A stretch of DNA of 64,000 nt from Brevibacillus choshinensis (GCF_001420695.1 NZ_LJJB01000007.1:62001-126000), one strand, 5' to 3'. Positions 49,891-61,052 are shown, counted from the stretch's first letter. Notes: generated by a model from the sequence alone, not told the origin. Translations and numbers: made by a program.

Positions 49891-52800
49891 ATGACCTCCT
49901 TTGTCCATTTGCATGTTCATACGGAGTACAGCCTGCTTGACGGAGCTGCGCGTATCGAACCGCTGGTAGCTCGTGCAAAAGAATTGGACATGCACGCACT
50001 CGCGATTACGGACCACGCCAATCTGTACGGAGCGATTCCGTTTTATAAAGCTTGCCTGGAGGCAGGCATCAAGCCGATTATCGGCATGGAAGTATACGTA
50101 ATGGAAGGAAACTTGCAGGATCGTGTGCGCAATGCACCGGCCCCGAGCCATTTGATTTTGCTGGCTGAAAATGAACAAGGCTATCGCAATCTCTTGAAGC
50201 TGGCGACCATTGCGCAAACAGAAGGAAATTACATTTTGCCTCGCTTAAACAAAGAGGCGCTCGTCCGTCATTGTGCAGGCTTGATTGCACTCAGCGCATG
50301 TCGTGAAGGGGAAGTGGCTAGGCTCCTGCTGGCAGGAGATTCGGAGGGAGCAAAGGAAGCTGCTTTGTGGTATCGCCACACGTACGGACCGGACCATTAC
50401 TTTCTGGAGCTTGCGGATCACGGGTTGGAGCAGGAGCGAAGGCTGAATGCGCGGCTTGTCCGACTGAGTGAAGAGACTGGTATTCCTCTGGTCGTCACGA
50501 ACAACGTTCATTACGTTGATCAAAGCGATCATGCCACACACGACATCCTCCTCGCGATTGGAGAAGGCAAGACGGTGGGTGAGGAAAATCGTCTCCGCTA
50601 CGAGACTGATCAGTATTACTTGAAGAGTGGAGAAGAGCTTGCCCCTGCGTTTGCTTTTGCTCCTGAGGCACTGGCCAATACGGTAGCGATCGCCGAGCGC
50701 TGCCAGGTGACGTTGTCGTTTGGAGAACATATTTTGCCAGAATTCCCTTTGCCAGCAGGACAGGATTCGACGGTGTTTTTACGGGAGCTGTGTGAAAAAG
50801 GTTGCCTGGAGCGATACAAGGAACTGACTCCGCAAATTCGTGAGCGATTGGATCACGAGCTGACCATTATTACAGGGACAGGCTTTACCGATTACTTTTT
50901 GATCGTTTGGGACTTCATGCGCTATGCCCATCAGAACGGCATTCCGACAGGACCGGGTAGAGGATCGGCAGCAGGGAGTCTGGTTGCCTATGCACTCAAG
51001 ATTACGAACGTAGACCCTTTGCGCTTTCAGCTGCTGTTTGAGCGTTTCCTGAATCCAGAGCGGGTGACGATGCCCGATATTGATATCGACTTTTCAGTAG
51101 AGCGCAGAGATGAAGTGATTCATTATGTGGCAAATAAATACGGCCATGATCGTGTGGCTCAGATCATTACCTTTGGTACGATGGCGGCGCGTGCAGCAGT
51201 GCGCGATGTAGGACGTGCGCTGGGCCTGTCACTCGGACTGATTGATCGTGTGGCGAAAATGATTCAGCAGTCGCCGGGAATGACGATCGAACGGGCGATG
51301 AACATCAATCCGGAGATTGCCAAGCTGTGCGGGGAAAACAAGCAGGTAGCCCAATTGATTGCTACGGCAAAAGGAGTAGAGGGCTTGCCGCGGCATGCAT
51401 CCACGCATGCGGCGGGAGTGGTCATCTCCCGAGAGCCGCTGACGGAGTATGTGCCTTTGCAGACTGGCAATGAAGGCTTGGCGCTCACGCAATATCCAAT
51501 GGAGATTTTAGAAGAAGTGGGCCTGTTGAAAATGGACTTTCTCGGCCTGCGCAATCTGACGATTATCCAAGAAACCTTGCGCAATCTCGAGCACCAGGGA
51601 AACCCAATCGATCTGGAAGCTATCCCGACAGACGATCTCAAAACCTTTCGGATGCTCTCACGTGGAGAGACGACGGGCGTATTTCAGCTGGAATCATCCG
51701 GTATGCGCAACGTTCTGCGAGATCTGAAGCCGTCCAATCTGGATGATATAATCGCTGTCCTGGCGCTGTATCGTCCGGGACCGATGGAGATCATTCCACA
51801 GTATATCGCGGCCAAACATGGTCAGACAAACGTCCAATACGCCCACCCCGTGCTGGAGCCGATTTTGCGGGAGACGCATGGCTTCATGATCTATCAGGAG
51901 CAAATCATGCAGGTTTCTTCCGCGCTGGCTGGGTTTAGTCTGGGAGAAGCAGATATTCTGCGGCGTGCTGTGGGGAAAAAGAAACGGGAGCTCTTGGCAG
52001 AGCAACGAGAGAAATTCGTAGCTGGTTGTGTCAAACAAGGCTATGGGGATGAGCTGGGCAACGAAATCTACGACCTGATCGTGCGCTTTGCCGATTACGG
52101 CTACAACAAGGCCCACTCGGTCGCGTATGCCGTCATCGCCTATCAGATGGCGTATTTGAAGGCGAATCATCCGCTTGCGTTTATGGCGGCCTTGCTCTCC
52201 TTGTCCATCGGCAGTCAAACGCGCATTGCCGAGTATACCGAGGAAGCTCGTCGCTTGCAGCTACAGGTACTGACCCCAGATGTGAACCGTAGCAAAGCGC
52301 ATTTTACAGTGGAGCAGGATGCGATTCGCTTCGGCTTGGCTGCAGTTAAAAACGTGGGATACAGCGCTATCGAGTCGATCGTCAAGGAACGGAGCAGCAG
52401 ACCGTATCGGGACGTGTTTGATTTTTGCGCGAGGGTTGATGCACGGCTGGTGAACAGACGGGTCGTGGAGTCGCTGACGTTATGTGGGGCGCTAGATTCG
52501 CTGCCTGGACATCGCAGTCAGCTTCTCATGCTGTTGGATGAAGCGGTGGGCAAGGCAAACGGCAAGCGAATTGAGCGTGATGCAGATCAAATGAATCTGT
52601 TTGCAGGAGACGATGCGGGAGCACCCGTGCGCGAACCGGAGGATTATCCGGAAGTGCCGCCTTTTTCACGTGCTCAGCAATTAAAAGAAGAGCGAGATTT
52701 GTTGGGTGTCTACATATCGGGTCATCCGCTGGATCAGTTCTCCCACTTGGCCAATCGGGCAGAGATAACGGCTATTGCGTCGCTAGGGGAGCTACCTCGC

Positions 52801-53319
52801 GACAAGACGGTGAAAGTGTTCGGAATGATCACAGAAGAGCGGCGCATCCAGACGAAAAAAGGGGATGCAATGGCGTTCATTACCATGGAGGACAAAACGG
52901 CTCAGGTAGAATTGGTCGTCTTTCCGCAGGTGTATGCCAAGCATGCGGAGTTATTGACCAGAGAAAGCATGGTCGTGGCCGAAGCCCGTATTGATCATCA
53001 GGATGATTTGGTCAAGCTGCTCGCTTCCCGCTTCTGGGCGGCAGACGCATTGCCAAAGCCAACGGTAGAGACTGTGCTTTTTGTCAAAATATCGGAGGCT
53101 CAGGAGCATGATTCGACGCTCCAGCAGCTCCAGCAGTTGTTTGTCGAAAAAAAAGGAACAATTCCTGTGATACTCTTTTACGAGGGAAAAAGACAGACAA
53201 TTCGCTTGCCGGATACGATAGGCGTTACGTTGGACGAGTCATTTTTGGAGAAAACGAGAGCAATTGTAGGACGTGACAGCGTAATTTCGAAAGAATTGCC
53301 CATAATGTGGGGAGGATGA
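49891..53319 (+). CDS. dnaE: DNA polymerase III alpha subunit DnaE
   Basis: 1142 residues from ATG 49891 (AGGAAGGAA upstream), similar to the ~1115 of B. subtilis DnaE. PHP domain (FVHLHVHTEYSLLDGAARI, AITDHANLYGAI), palm with the catalytic Asp triad in MPDIDIDF (D396, D398, D400), GPGRGSAAGSLVAYAL, HASTHAAGVVIS, ADYGYNKAHSVAYAV, a helix-hairpin-helix region (IRFGLAAVKNVGYSAIESI) and a C-terminal OB fold (KVFGMITEERRIQTKKGDAMAFITMED). It extends primers during lagging-strand synthesis alongside PolC and takes part in SOS replication. Ends in its own terminator. Confidence 0.96.
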   Translation: MTSFVHLHVHTEYSLLDGAARIEPLVARAKELDMHALAITDHANLYGAIPFYKACLEAGIKPIIGMEVYVMEGNLQDRVRNAPAPSHLILLAENEQGYRNLLKLATIAQTEGNYILPRLNKEALVRHCAGLIALSACREGEVARLLLAGDSEGAKEAALWYRHTYGPDHYFLELADHGLEQERRLNARLVRLSEETGIPLVVTNNVHYVDQSDHATHDILLAIGEGKTVGEENRLRYETDQYYLKSGEELAPAFAFAPEALANTVAIAERCQVTLSFGEHILPEFPLPAGQDSTVFLRELCEKGCLERYKELTPQIRERLDHELTIITGTGFTDYFLIVWDFMRYAHQNGIPTGPGRGSAAGSLVAYALKITNVDPLRFQLLFERFLNPERVTMPDIDIDFSVERRDEVIHYVANKYGHDRVAQIITFGTMAARAAVRDVGRALGLSLGLIDRVAKMIQQSPGMTIERAMNINPEIAKLCGENKQVAQLIATAKGVEGLPRHASTHAAGVVISREPLTEYVPLQTGNEGLALTQYPMEILEEVGLLKMDFLGLRNLTIIQETLRNLEHQGNPIDLEAIPTDDLKTFRMLSRGETTGVFQLESSGMRNVLRDLKPSNLDDIIAVLALYRPGPMEIIPQYIAAKHGQTNVQYAHPVLEPILRETHGFMIYQEQIMQVSSALAGFSLGEADILRRAVGKKKRELLAEQREKFVAGCVKQGYGDELGNEIYDLIVRFADYGYNKAHSVAYAVIAYQMAYLKANHPLAFMAALLSLSIGSQTRIAEYTEEARRLQLQVLTPDVNRSKAHFTVEQDAIRFGLAAVKNVGYSAIESIVKERSSRPYRDVFDFCARVDARLVNRRVVESLTLCGALDSLPGHRSQLLMLLDEAVGKANGKRIERDADQMNLFAGDDAGAPVREPEDYPEVPPFSRAQQLKEERDLLGVYISGHPLDQFSHLANRAEITAIASLGELPRDKTVKVFGMITEERRIQTKKGDAMAFITMEDKTAQVELVVFPQVYAKHAELLTRESMVVAEARIDHQDDLVKLLASRFWAADALPKPTVETVLFVKISEAQEHDSTLQQLQQLFVEKKGTIPVILFYEGKRQTIRLPDTIGVTLDESFLEKTRAIVGRDSVISKELPIMWGG

Positions 53320-53337
53320 GGAATGTCCTCCCTTTTT
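53310..53337 (+). terminator. Intrinsic terminator overlapping the dnaE stop
   Basis: GGGAGGA and TCCTCCC arms, nine-base loop, T5; the dnaE stop codon is in the loop. Confidence 0.85.
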
Positions 53338-53400
53338 CGCCGTTTTCGGCAGGTTTACAGGATAATGGGTTTTGCTATATATTGAGGACATAACTTAAAA

Positions 53401-53429
53401 AGTGGTCAGACCACTGGGTGTGTTATAGT
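53401..53429 (+). promoter_or_regulatory. FadR-like GntR palindrome in the malic enzyme promoter
   Basis: AGTGGTC-A-GACCACT (53401-53415) is a perfect 7-1-7 palindrome containing TGGTCnGACCA, the core recognised by FadR-subfamily GntR regulators such as E. coli FadR. TATAGT (53424-53429) is the likely -10, so the palindrome occupies the -35 region. Confidence 0.6.
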
Positions 53430-53487
53430 AGCAAACGCAGTTTAGAAGCAGTCATAGAAAAAGAAAAACGTGAATGGAGTGGTTATG

Positions 53488-54732
53488 ATGTCCAATCTGA
53501 GAGAGGAAGCACTGGAACTTCACAGAAAACATCAAGGAAAATTGGAGGCTGTCACAAAAGTGCCTGTCCGCAATGCGCGCGACTTGAGCCTCGCTTATTC
53601 CCCTGGAGTTGCAGAGCCATGCAAAGATATTTTTGACGACAAGTCCAAAGTGTACGAATATACCATGAAAGGCAACCTCGTTGCAGTAGTCAGCGACGGT
53701 ACTGCGGTTCTCGGTCTCGGAAATATCGGCCCAGAAGCAGCTATGCCTGTCATGGAGGGAAAAGCCGTCCTATTTAAATCCTTTGCAGGGGTAGATGCGT
53801 TCCCGATCTGCTTGAACACCACCGATGTAGACAAAATCGTAGAAACCGTAAAAATGCTGGAACCAACGTTCGGCGGGGTAAACCTGGAAGATATCGCAGC
53901 TCCTGCTTGCTTCGAGGTAGAAGAGCGTCTGAAACGTGAAACCAACATCCCTGTATTCCACGATGACCAACATGGTACTGCTATCGTAACAGCAGCTGGC
54001 CTGATCAATGCGCTGCGCGTAGTAGATAAAAAACTGGAAGACATCCGCGTCGTAGCGAACGGTGCTGGTGCAGCCGGTATCGCGATCATCAAGCTTCTGG
54101 TTTCCATGGGTGTAAAAGACGTTGTGATGTGCGATACAAAAGGGATTGTCTATGAAGGCCGTCCGTTCGGGATGAACCCGGTAAAAGAAGAAATGGCAAA
54201 AATTACGAACCACAACAAAATTCAGGGCGACCTGGCTGATGCGATGAAAGGTGCTGACGTATTCATCGGCGTTTCCGTAGCAGGTGCAGTGACATCTGAG
54301 ATGGTTCGTTCCATGAATCGTGATGCGATCATCTTCGCGATGGCGAACCCGACTCCTGAGATCATGCCAGATGAAGCGAAAGCTGCCGGTGCTGCTGTTG
54401 TAGGTACAGGACGTTCCGACTTCCCGAACCAAGTAAACAACGTGCTTGCATTCCCAGGCATTTTCCGCGGAGCACTCGACACGCGCGCAACCAACATCAA
54501 CGAAGAAATGAAGCTGGCAGCGGTATATGCCATCGCCGACCTGATCACGCCAGAAGAACTTTCGACCGAAAAAGTAATCCCAGCGCCATTTGACGCTCGC
54601 GTAGCTCCAAACGTAGCTGCAGCAGTAGCGAAAGCAGCGATGGAGAGCGGTGTGGCTCGCATCACTGTGGATCCAGAAGACGTGAAAGCAAAAACAATGA
54701 ACCTGGCTGCGATTTCCTACCAACAAGTATAG
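53488..54732 (+). CDS. ytsJ: NAD(P)-dependent malic enzyme
   Basis: 414 residues from ATG 53488 (GGAG eight bases upstream; ATG 53485 adjacent). Short-form malic enzyme: VRNARDLSLAYSPGVAEPCKDI, GDGTAVLGLGNIGPEAAMPVMEGKAVLFK, LEDIAAPACFEVEERLK (metal ligands), FHDDQHGTAIV, the nucleotide fold VVANGAGAAGIAI and FAMANPTPEI, GRSDFPNQVNNVLAFPGIFRGALD. Oxidative decarboxylation of malate to pyruvate; the B. subtilis orthologue YtsJ prefers NADP and supplies NADPH. Its promoter holds a FadR-like operator and the regulator gene and accDA follow, linking it to fatty-acid synthesis (inference). Confidence 0.93.
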   Translation: MSNLREEALELHRKHQGKLEAVTKVPVRNARDLSLAYSPGVAEPCKDIFDDKSKVYEYTMKGNLVAVVSDGTAVLGLGNIGPEAAMPVMEGKAVLFKSFAGVDAFPICLNTTDVDKIVETVKMLEPTFGGVNLEDIAAPACFEVEERLKRETNIPVFHDDQHGTAIVTAAGLINALRVVDKKLEDIRVVANGAGAAGIAIIKLLVSMGVKDVVMCDTKGIVYEGRPFGMNPVKEEMAKITNHNKIQGDLADAMKGADVFIGVSVAGAVTSEMVRSMNRDAIIFAMANPTPEIMPDEAKAAGAAVVGTGRSDFPNQVNNVLAFPGIFRGALDTRATNINEEMKLAAVYAIADLITPEELSTEKVIPAPFDARVAPNVAAAVAKAAMESGVARITVDPEDVKAKTMNLAAISYQQV

Positions 54733-54749
54733 GAGACTCGTACAGTCAT

Positions 54750-54796
54750 CACCCTCCGAGACACCTGGATAATTTGGCAGGCGCCTCTGGAGGGTG
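54750..54796 (+). other. Hairpin between ytsJ and the GntR gene
   Basis: CACCCTCC (54750-54757) and GGAGGGTG (54789-54796) form a perfect 8-bp stem, but no T-run follows (GCTTCACTT), so it may reduce or process rather than end transcription. Confidence 0.45.
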
Positions 54797-54831
54797 CTTC
54801 ACTTCACAGTAAGTGTTACGAAGGAGGATGA

Positions 54832-55506
54832 ATGGTGCTCGACTCATCCCAAGATCGAAAGGTATACGAAGGGATTCTCCTGCAGATTCACGAGATCGTT
54901 CAAGAGAGAAACCTGCGTCCGGGCGACAAGCTTCCCTCTGAGAGAGAACTGTCAGAACAGCTAGGCGCAGGCCGATCCTCCGTCCGCGAAGCACTCAGGG
55001 CTTTGGAGCTTCTCGGACTGATCGAGACTCGCAGAGGGGAAGGCACATTCTTAAAGCATTACCGGCACAATCGTCTGATTGATATCCTCGGATTTTTCAT
55101 TTTGCGGGATGCCAAGACGAAGAAGGATCTGGTTGAGATGCGCCGAATCCTGGAGTTGGATGCGGTTCGACTCGCCTGCAGGCGTGCGACTGACAAGCAT
55201 TTTGAAGAAATGGAACGCATCCTGGCGATTGCCGAAGAACGGGTCGAACGCGGAGAAGTGCCGACGGAGGAAGACTACCAATTTCATCGAGTCATTTGCC
55301 GATCCAGCCGCAACTCGATCCTGCATCGGATTTGGACACCTCTGGTGGAATACAGCAACAGCGTTCGGACTGAGTCCTTGTCTCGTGAGGGCAGGGCGAA
55401 GCTAGCTGTGGCCGAGCATCGTGAGATCATGGAGTCTATTCGTGCAGGCGATGCAGCAGGAGCCGTTGAAAAAATGAGGCATCATTTGGAGAACAGCAAG
55501 CTATGA
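54832..55506 (+). CDS. FadR-subfamily GntR transcriptional regulator
   Basis: 224 residues; AAGGAGGATGA precedes ATG 54832. Winged HTH (residues ~10-75; LRPGDKLPSERELSEQLGAGRSSVREALRALELLGLIETRRGEGTFL, a textbook GntR motif) and an all-helical FCD ligand domain (~90-224; LVEMRRILELDAVRLACRRAT, DYQFHRVICRSSRNSIL, EHREIMESIRAGDAAGAVEKMRHHLE) with the conserved Asp/His metal-ligand pattern. Located between malic enzyme and acetyl-CoA carboxylase genes, and a TGGTCAGACCA site lies ahead of ytsJ; it likely controls this carbon/lipid block. Confidence 0.88.
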   Translation: MVLDSSQDRKVYEGILLQIHEIVQERNLRPGDKLPSERELSEQLGAGRSSVREALRALELLGLIETRRGEGTFLKHYRHNRLIDILGFFILRDAKTKKDLVEMRRILELDAVRLACRRATDKHFEEMERILAIAEERVERGEVPTEEDYQFHRVICRSSRNSILHRIWTPLVEYSNSVRTESLSREGRAKLAVAEHREIMESIRAGDAAGAVEKMRHHLENSKL

Positions 55507-55586
55507 TTTTCCCCCATTTGCGACAGGCGCAAAGGCTGTGATATGATGATGCAGACCTGTATTGGACGATGAAGGAGGAAGCCAGC

Positions 55587-55769
55587 GTGTGGACTGTCAT
55601 CTACATCGCTCCTAGCGCTAGAATCGCAGAACGGATTCAACAACGTTTGACAGATGAAGGATTCCTGGTAAAAGTTCGCGAGGCAAAGGTCTCCAAGCAA
55701 TACGAGATTTTGGTGCCGGAGAGCGAGCTACAAGAAGTCCAGGAAGTACTCGCCACGATCCTTCACTGA
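55587..55769 (+). CDS. Small DUF2007-like protein (60 aa)
   Basis: GTG 55587 follows AAGGAGGAAGCCAGC at ideal spacing; the upstream ATG 55569 lies in the ribosome site itself. The product (WTVIYIAPSARIAERIQQRLTDEGFLVKVRE, then QYEILVPESELQEVQEVL) has the beta-alpha-beta pattern of small putative signal-transducing DUF2007-type domains. A similar short gene sits before accD in Bacillus, often mislabelled glutamate decarboxylase. Co-directional with accDA; function unknown. Confidence 0.72.
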   Translation: MWTVIYIAPSARIAERIQQRLTDEGFLVKVREAKVSKQYEILVPESELQEVQEVLATILH

Positions 55770-55790
55770 AGAGAAAGGTGGGGTGTACAA

Positions 55791-56735
55791 TTGCTAAAAG
55801 ATCTTTTTGGGAAAAAGCGTAAGTTTGCTACAGTCCCTTCGGAGACACTCGCACGTGTCCCAGCTTCCATCGACCATTCCAAGGAAGCAGGAACGAGAGA
55901 GAAGGAAGTCCCCGAGGGTTTGATGAATAAATGTCCACACTGTGGGACGATTCACTACTCCAAGGATCTGGAGAAAAACTTGCGCGTCTGTAAAGGATGC
56001 CAGTATCACTACTCCATGTCAGCTCCGGAACGTTTGGCATCGCTTTTGGATGAAGGTGTGCTGACGGAGGAATTTGACGCGAATCTAATCACGGCCAATC
56101 CACTCGGCTTCCCGGGATATCTGGAAAAGCTCGAGCAGGACAAGGCCAATACGAATCTGAATGAAGCGATCATGACCGGAGAAGGCGTGCTTGGCGGCAA
56201 TCGGATTATTATTGGTGTCATGGATTCCCGTTTCCGTATGGCCAGCATGGGATCGGTCGTAGGAGAGAAAATTACACGTGCAATCGAACAAGCAATCGCT
56301 CGTCGTTTGCCATTCATTTTGTTCTCGGCATCCGGTGGTGCACGCATGCAAGAAGGTGTGCTCAGCCTCATGCAGATGGCCAAGACGAGTGCGGCTTTGT
56401 CGCGACTCGATCGGGAACGTCTTTTGTTTGTCTCCATCATGACGAATCCTACCTATGGTGGTGTCTCTGCGAGCTTCTCCTCTTTGGGAGATTACAATAT
56501 CGCGGAACCGGGTGCTATGATTGGTTTTGCCGGACGTCGTGTCATTGAGCAAACGATTCGTCAGGAGTTGCCTAAAGACTTCCAAACAGCGGAATTCTTG
56601 TTGAAGAATGGGCAGCTCGATATGGTCGTGCACCGCAAAGACATGCGGAATACACTCGCCAAACTGGTAGAGATGCACACGTCGCGGGAAGGAGTGGAAG
56701 CATGGCAGGAGAACTCCCTTTTGAAAAGCCACTAA
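55791..56735 (+). CDS. accD: Acetyl-CoA carboxylase carboxyltransferase subunit beta
   Basis: 314 residues from TTG 55791 (AAAGGTGGGG upstream). The N-terminal zinc finger is C48-P-H-C51 and C67-K-G-C70, then a crotonase-fold carboxyltransferase domain: [88 protein letters not shown]. With AccA it transfers carboxyl from carboxybiotin to acetyl-CoA, giving malonyl-CoA for fatty-acid synthesis. It overlaps accA by 34 bases, coupling the two subunits. Confidence 0.95.
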   Translation: MLKDLFGKKRKFATVPSETLARVPASIDHSKEAGTREKEVPEGLMNKCPHCGTIHYSKDLEKNLRVCKGCQYHYSMSAPERLASLLDEGVLTEEFDANLITANPLGFPGYLEKLEQDKANTNLNEAIMTGEGVLGGNRIIIGVMDSRFRMASMGSVVGEKITRAIEQAIARRLPFILFSASGGARMQEGVLSLMQMAKTSAALSRLDRERLLFVSIMTNPTYGGVSASFSSLGDYNIAEPGAMIGFAGRRVIEQTIRQELPKDFQTAEFLLKNGQLDMVVHRKDMRNTLAKLVEMHTSREGVEAWQENSLLKSH

Positions 56736-57658
56736 TTGAATTGCAGGATAAGATCAAGGAACTGCGTCGCTTCACAGAAGAGAAGGGAATTGACTTCTCG
56801 GATGAGATCAAGCGACTGGAACAAAAGTCAAAAGACTTGGCTCAGCAAATTTATGGAAATCTGACGCCGTGGCAGCGTGTTCAATTGGCTCGCCATCCGG
56901 AGCGTCCGACAACCTTGGACTACATACAGCTACTTTTTACTGATTTTATGGAAGTGCATGGAGACCGTTTATTTGGAGACGACCATTCTATCGTTGGCGG
57001 TATTGCCAAGCTGGACGGGCGCCCGGTAACCATCGTCGGTCACCAAAAAGGGAAAGACACCAAAGAAAATATTAAGCGGAATTTCGGTATGGCGCATCCT
57101 GAAGGCTACCGCAAGGCTCTGCGAATCATGGAGCAGGCGGATAAATTCGGACGCCCGATCATCTGCTTTATCAATACGTCGGGTGCTTACCCCGGCAAGG
57201 CTGCAGAAGAGCGTGGCCAGAGTGAAGCGATCGCTCGCAATCTGCGTGAAATGGCTACCTTCCGTGTGCCGATTATTTGTATTGTCATCGGGGAAGGCGG
57301 TAGTGGTGGTGCCCTGGCAATCAGCGTGGGCAATCGAATCTTTATGCTGGAGAATTCGTATTACTCCGTGATTGCGCCGGAAAGTGCGGCGGCTATTTTG
57401 TGGAGAGATTCTAGCCTGGGGATGCGCGCAGCGGAAACGATGAAAATCACAGCGCCTGACTTGCTTGAGCTGGGTGTAATCGATGGTATCATCGATGAAC
57501 CATTTGGAGGAGCGCATCGTGACTTGATCCAGCAGGCGAGTCTGGTCAAGGCAACGATTGTCGAACAACTGGAACAGCTGGGCAAAATGACTCCGGATGA
57601 ACTAGTACAGGATCGTTACGAAAAGTTCAAACAGATTGGCGAATACGCCTCCCTGTAA
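56702..57658 (+). CDS. accA: Acetyl-CoA carboxylase carboxyltransferase subunit alpha
   Basis: 318 residues; ATG 56702 inside accD, with GGAAGGAGTGG upstream. Opens with the coiled helix [14 protein letters not shown], then [82 protein letters not shown] and [15 protein letters not shown], all standard AccA blocks including the oxyanion-hole glycines. Partner of AccD in the alpha2-beta2 carboxyltransferase. Its last codons form the left arm of a terminator. Confidence 0.96.
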   Translation: MAGELPFEKPLIELQDKIKELRRFTEEKGIDFSDEIKRLEQKSKDLAQQIYGNLTPWQRVQLARHPERPTTLDYIQLLFTDFMEVHGDRLFGDDHSIVGGIAKLDGRPVTIVGHQKGKDTKENIKRNFGMAHPEGYRKALRIMEQADKFGRPIICFINTSGAYPGKAAEERGQSEAIARNLREMATFRVPIICIVIGEGGSGGALAISVGNRIFMLENSYYSVIAPESAAAILWRDSSLGMRAAETMKITAPDLLELGVIDGIIDEPFGGAHRDLIQQASLVKATIVEQLEQLGKMTPDELVQDRYEKFKQIGEYASL

Positions 57659-57677
57659 TTGCGGGGGGCGTTTTTTC
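57645..57677 (+). terminator. Terminator overlapping the accA 3' end
   Basis: ACGCCTCCC (57645-57653) pairs with GGGGGGCGT (57663-57671), then T6. Confidence 0.85.
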
Positions 57678-58839
<1,162 letters not shown>

Positions 58840-58879
58840 CGTGGGCAGGTTTTCAGGAGTTTAGAGGAGGCATATTCCT

Positions 58880-60634
58880 ATGTTGAGAAAAGCAAAAATT
58901 GTATGTACCATCGGACCGGCAAGTGAATCGGTCGAAACGCTGAAAAAGCTGATCCATGCGGGGATGAATGTGGCCCGTCTCAATTTTTCACATGGCTCTC
59001 ATGAGGAACACGCAGCACGGATCGTCAACATCCGAAAGGCGTCCGAAGAAACAGGCAAGCCAGTGGCCATCCTGTTGGATACGAAGGGACCAGAAATTCG
59101 TACAGGCACACTGTCTGTTGATGCAGTCGAGCTGCTTGAGGGAAATACGATTGTTCTCACCACCGATGAGGTAGCGGGAACGGCTGAGCGTGTTTCCATT
59201 ACCTATGGAGAACTGCCAGAGGACGTAAATCCTGGTGATACCATCTTGATCGACGACGGTCTGATCGGCCTTACTGTCCAAGAGGTTCGGGGAAATGACA
59301 TCGTTTGTCTGATCAAAAACGGTGGTACCCTCAAGAGCAAAAAGGGTGTCAACGTACCAGGGGTAAAGATCAATCTCCCGGGAATTACGGAAAAGGATGC
59401 GCAGGATATTGAGTTCGGTATTCAACAACAGGTCGACTTCATCGCAGCATCTTTTGTGCGTAAGGCGTCTGATATTTTGGAGATCCGTTCGATTCTGGAG
59501 CGCTATGGTGCACGCATCGATATCATCGCCAAAATCGAAAACCAAGAGGGCGTAGACAACGTGGATGAGATTCTCGTTGTTACAGACGGGATCATGGTTG
59601 CACGTGGAGATTTGGGTGTAGAGATTCCGGCGGAGGAAGTTCCACTTGTTCAGAAAAAGCTGATCAAAAAATGTAACGAGCTGGCTAAGCCGGTCATTAC
59701 CGCTACGCAAATGCTTGATTCCATGCAACGGAATCCTCGCCCGACCCGTGCGGAGGCGAGCGATGTCGCGAACGCGATCTTTGACGGGACCGATGCGATC
59801 ATGCTGTCCGGAGAAACGGCTGCTGGTAAATATCCGGTAGAATCCGTGGAAACGATGGAGCGGATTGCTGTACGAGCGGAGCAGGAACTCAATTATCGGG
59901 AGATCCTGTATACCCAGGCGCAGTTGAAACAGATCACGATTACGGATGCAATCAGCCAGGCAGTGTCCAACGCGGCACTTGATCTGGATGCAGCTGCGAT
60001 TATCACAGCTACGGAAAGCGGGCATACGGCACGGATGGTCTCCAAATTCCGTCCAAAAGCCCCAATCGTAGCCGTGACACCGCATGCAAGTGTCATTCGT
60101 CGCATGTCGTTGATTAATGGCGTCTACCCTGTTTTGGGTGAGATGGCAAATACGACAGATGAAATGCTGGACATGTCGGTTCAGGAAGCTCTCGACTCAG
60201 GCTACGTGCGCCACGGAGACCTCGTGGTGATTACTGCTGGTGTACCTGTACGAGAGGTGGGAACGACCAATCTGATGAAGATTCACGTGATTGGCGATGT
60301 CGTAGCAAAGGGACAAGGGATCGGCCGTAAAGTCGTAACAGGAAAGGTCGTTATCGCTCGTTCAGCAGAGGAAGCTTTGGCGAAAACAGAGGAAGGCACC
60401 ATTTTGGTGACGATCGGCACTGATTCAGACATGATTGAGGCCTTCAGAAAGGCATCTGCCGTGATCACGGAGGAAGGTGGACTGACCTCCCATGCAGCCA
60501 TCGTCGGGCTCAATGTAGGGGTTCCTGTGATCGTTGGCGTCTCTCTGGCGACCGAAGTGTTAAAGGACGGTCAAGTCGTCACAGTAGACTCCGAACGTGG
60601 ACACATCTACTCCGGACACGCTCGTGTTCTCTAG
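58880..60634 (+). CDS. pyk: Pyruvate kinase with extra C-terminal PEP-utilizer-like domain
   Basis: 584 residues; AGAGGAGGC precedes ATG 58880. Catalytic barrel and B domain: [83 protein letters not shown] and [12 protein letters not shown]. After the allosteric C domain, residues ~475-584 add a PEP-utilizer (PPDK mobile-domain-like) module with [23 protein letters not shown], the extra domain typical of Bacillus and Geobacillus enzymes (~585 aa). Catalyses PEP + ADP to pyruvate + ATP. Confidence 0.97.
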   Translation: MLRKAKIVCTIGPASESVETLKKLIHAGMNVARLNFSHGSHEEHAARIVNIRKASEETGKPVAILLDTKGPEIRTGTLSVDAVELLEGNTIVLTTDEVAGTAERVSITYGELPEDVNPGDTILIDDGLIGLTVQEVRGNDIVCLIKNGGTLKSKKGVNVPGVKINLPGITEKDAQDIEFGIQQQVDFIAASFVRKASDILEIRSILERYGARIDIIAKIENQEGVDNVDEILVVTDGIMVARGDLGVEIPAEEVPLVQKKLIKKCNELAKPVITATQMLDSMQRNPRPTRAEASDVANAIFDGTDAIMLSGETAAGKYPVESVETMERIAVRAEQELNYREILYTQAQLKQITITDAISQAVSNAALDLDAAAIITATESGHTARMVSKFRPKAPIVAVTPHASVIRRMSLINGVYPVLGEMANTTDEMLDMSVQEALDSGYVRHGDLVVITAGVPVREVGTTNLMKIHVIGDVVAKGQGIGRKVVTGKVVIARSAEEALAKTEEGTILVTIGTDSDMIEAFRKASAVITEEGGLTSHAAIVGLNVGVPVIVGVSLATEVLKDGQVVTVDSERGHIYSGHARVL

Positions 60635-60671
60635 GTACAAAGTTTCATTTTCGCGCATATGATAGTCAAAG

Positions 60672-60697
60672 AGGGTGACCTGGAGTCACCCTTTTTG
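60672..60697 (+). terminator. Intrinsic terminator after pyk
   Basis: AGGGTGAC-CTGGA-GTCACCCT, perfect 8-bp stem, then T4-5. Confidence 0.9.
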
Positions 60698-60699
60698 GC

Positions 60700-60939
60700 G
60701 TGCCTTTTTTAGACTTGAAAGAGTGTTTGGTTGCAAAAATGTCCCATAAAACGGTGATTTTTAGGTAATGCAATAGCGGGGGTAATCTGTTAAAATCGGT
60801 TAGTTGCCTGTCGCAGACCCGGTAAAAAAAGTTCGACATGCTTTTTTGCTAATTTAGGGTAAAAGAATCATGTAGGCTATCGGCTCGAAAGCCGATACAT
60901 AGAGGGTTAATCTTTATGTCAAGAGTTTTTTTGAGAGAT
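60700..60939 (+). other. Long untranslated region upstream of nrdJ with hairpins
   Basis: About 240 bases without an ORF. TATCGGCT-CGAA-AGCCGATA (60878-60897) is a perfect 8-bp stem with a tetraloop and no T-run. TGTCG (~60810) and CGACA (~60834) form a longer-range pair. I looked for a cobalamin-riboswitch B12 box, expected for a B12-dependent enzyme, and did not find one. Confidence 0.4.
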
Positions 60940-60987
60940 ATACTATATATTGTGTTGTCGAAAATTATTGCACACTATATGTGGGTA
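60940..60987 (+). promoter_or_regulatory. Paired NrdR boxes upstream of nrdJ
   Basis: ATACTATATATTGTGT (60940-60955) matches 15 of 16 positions of the NrdR consensus acaCwAtATaTwGtgt. A second, weaker ACACTATATGTGGGTA begins at 60972, 32 bases (three helical turns) later, the characteristic spacing of NrdR box pairs. Confidence 0.75.
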
Positions 60988-61052
60988 AAACTATTGAGTT
61001 TTTCAGATAAAGATAGTTAACTAGAGAGGAACCATTTGAAGGAGGAACCGAT

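Noticed and set aside
53418-53636. 72-codon plus-strand frame at the start of ytsJ
   Set aside because: Overlaps the ytsJ promoter and N-terminus in another frame; no ribosome site.
53770-54726. 318-codon minus-strand frame opposite ytsJ
   Set aside because: Long only because of the codon bias of the sense gene; the translation is rich in Cys, His and Tyr and looks like no protein family.
58988-60085. 365-codon minus-strand frame opposite pyk
   Set aside because: Antisense shadow of a highly conserved gene; no ribosome site.
60720-60920. Cobalamin riboswitch before nrdJ
   Set aside because: The B12-box core (AGxCAGGAGACCTGCC-type) is not present; only simple hairpins are visible.
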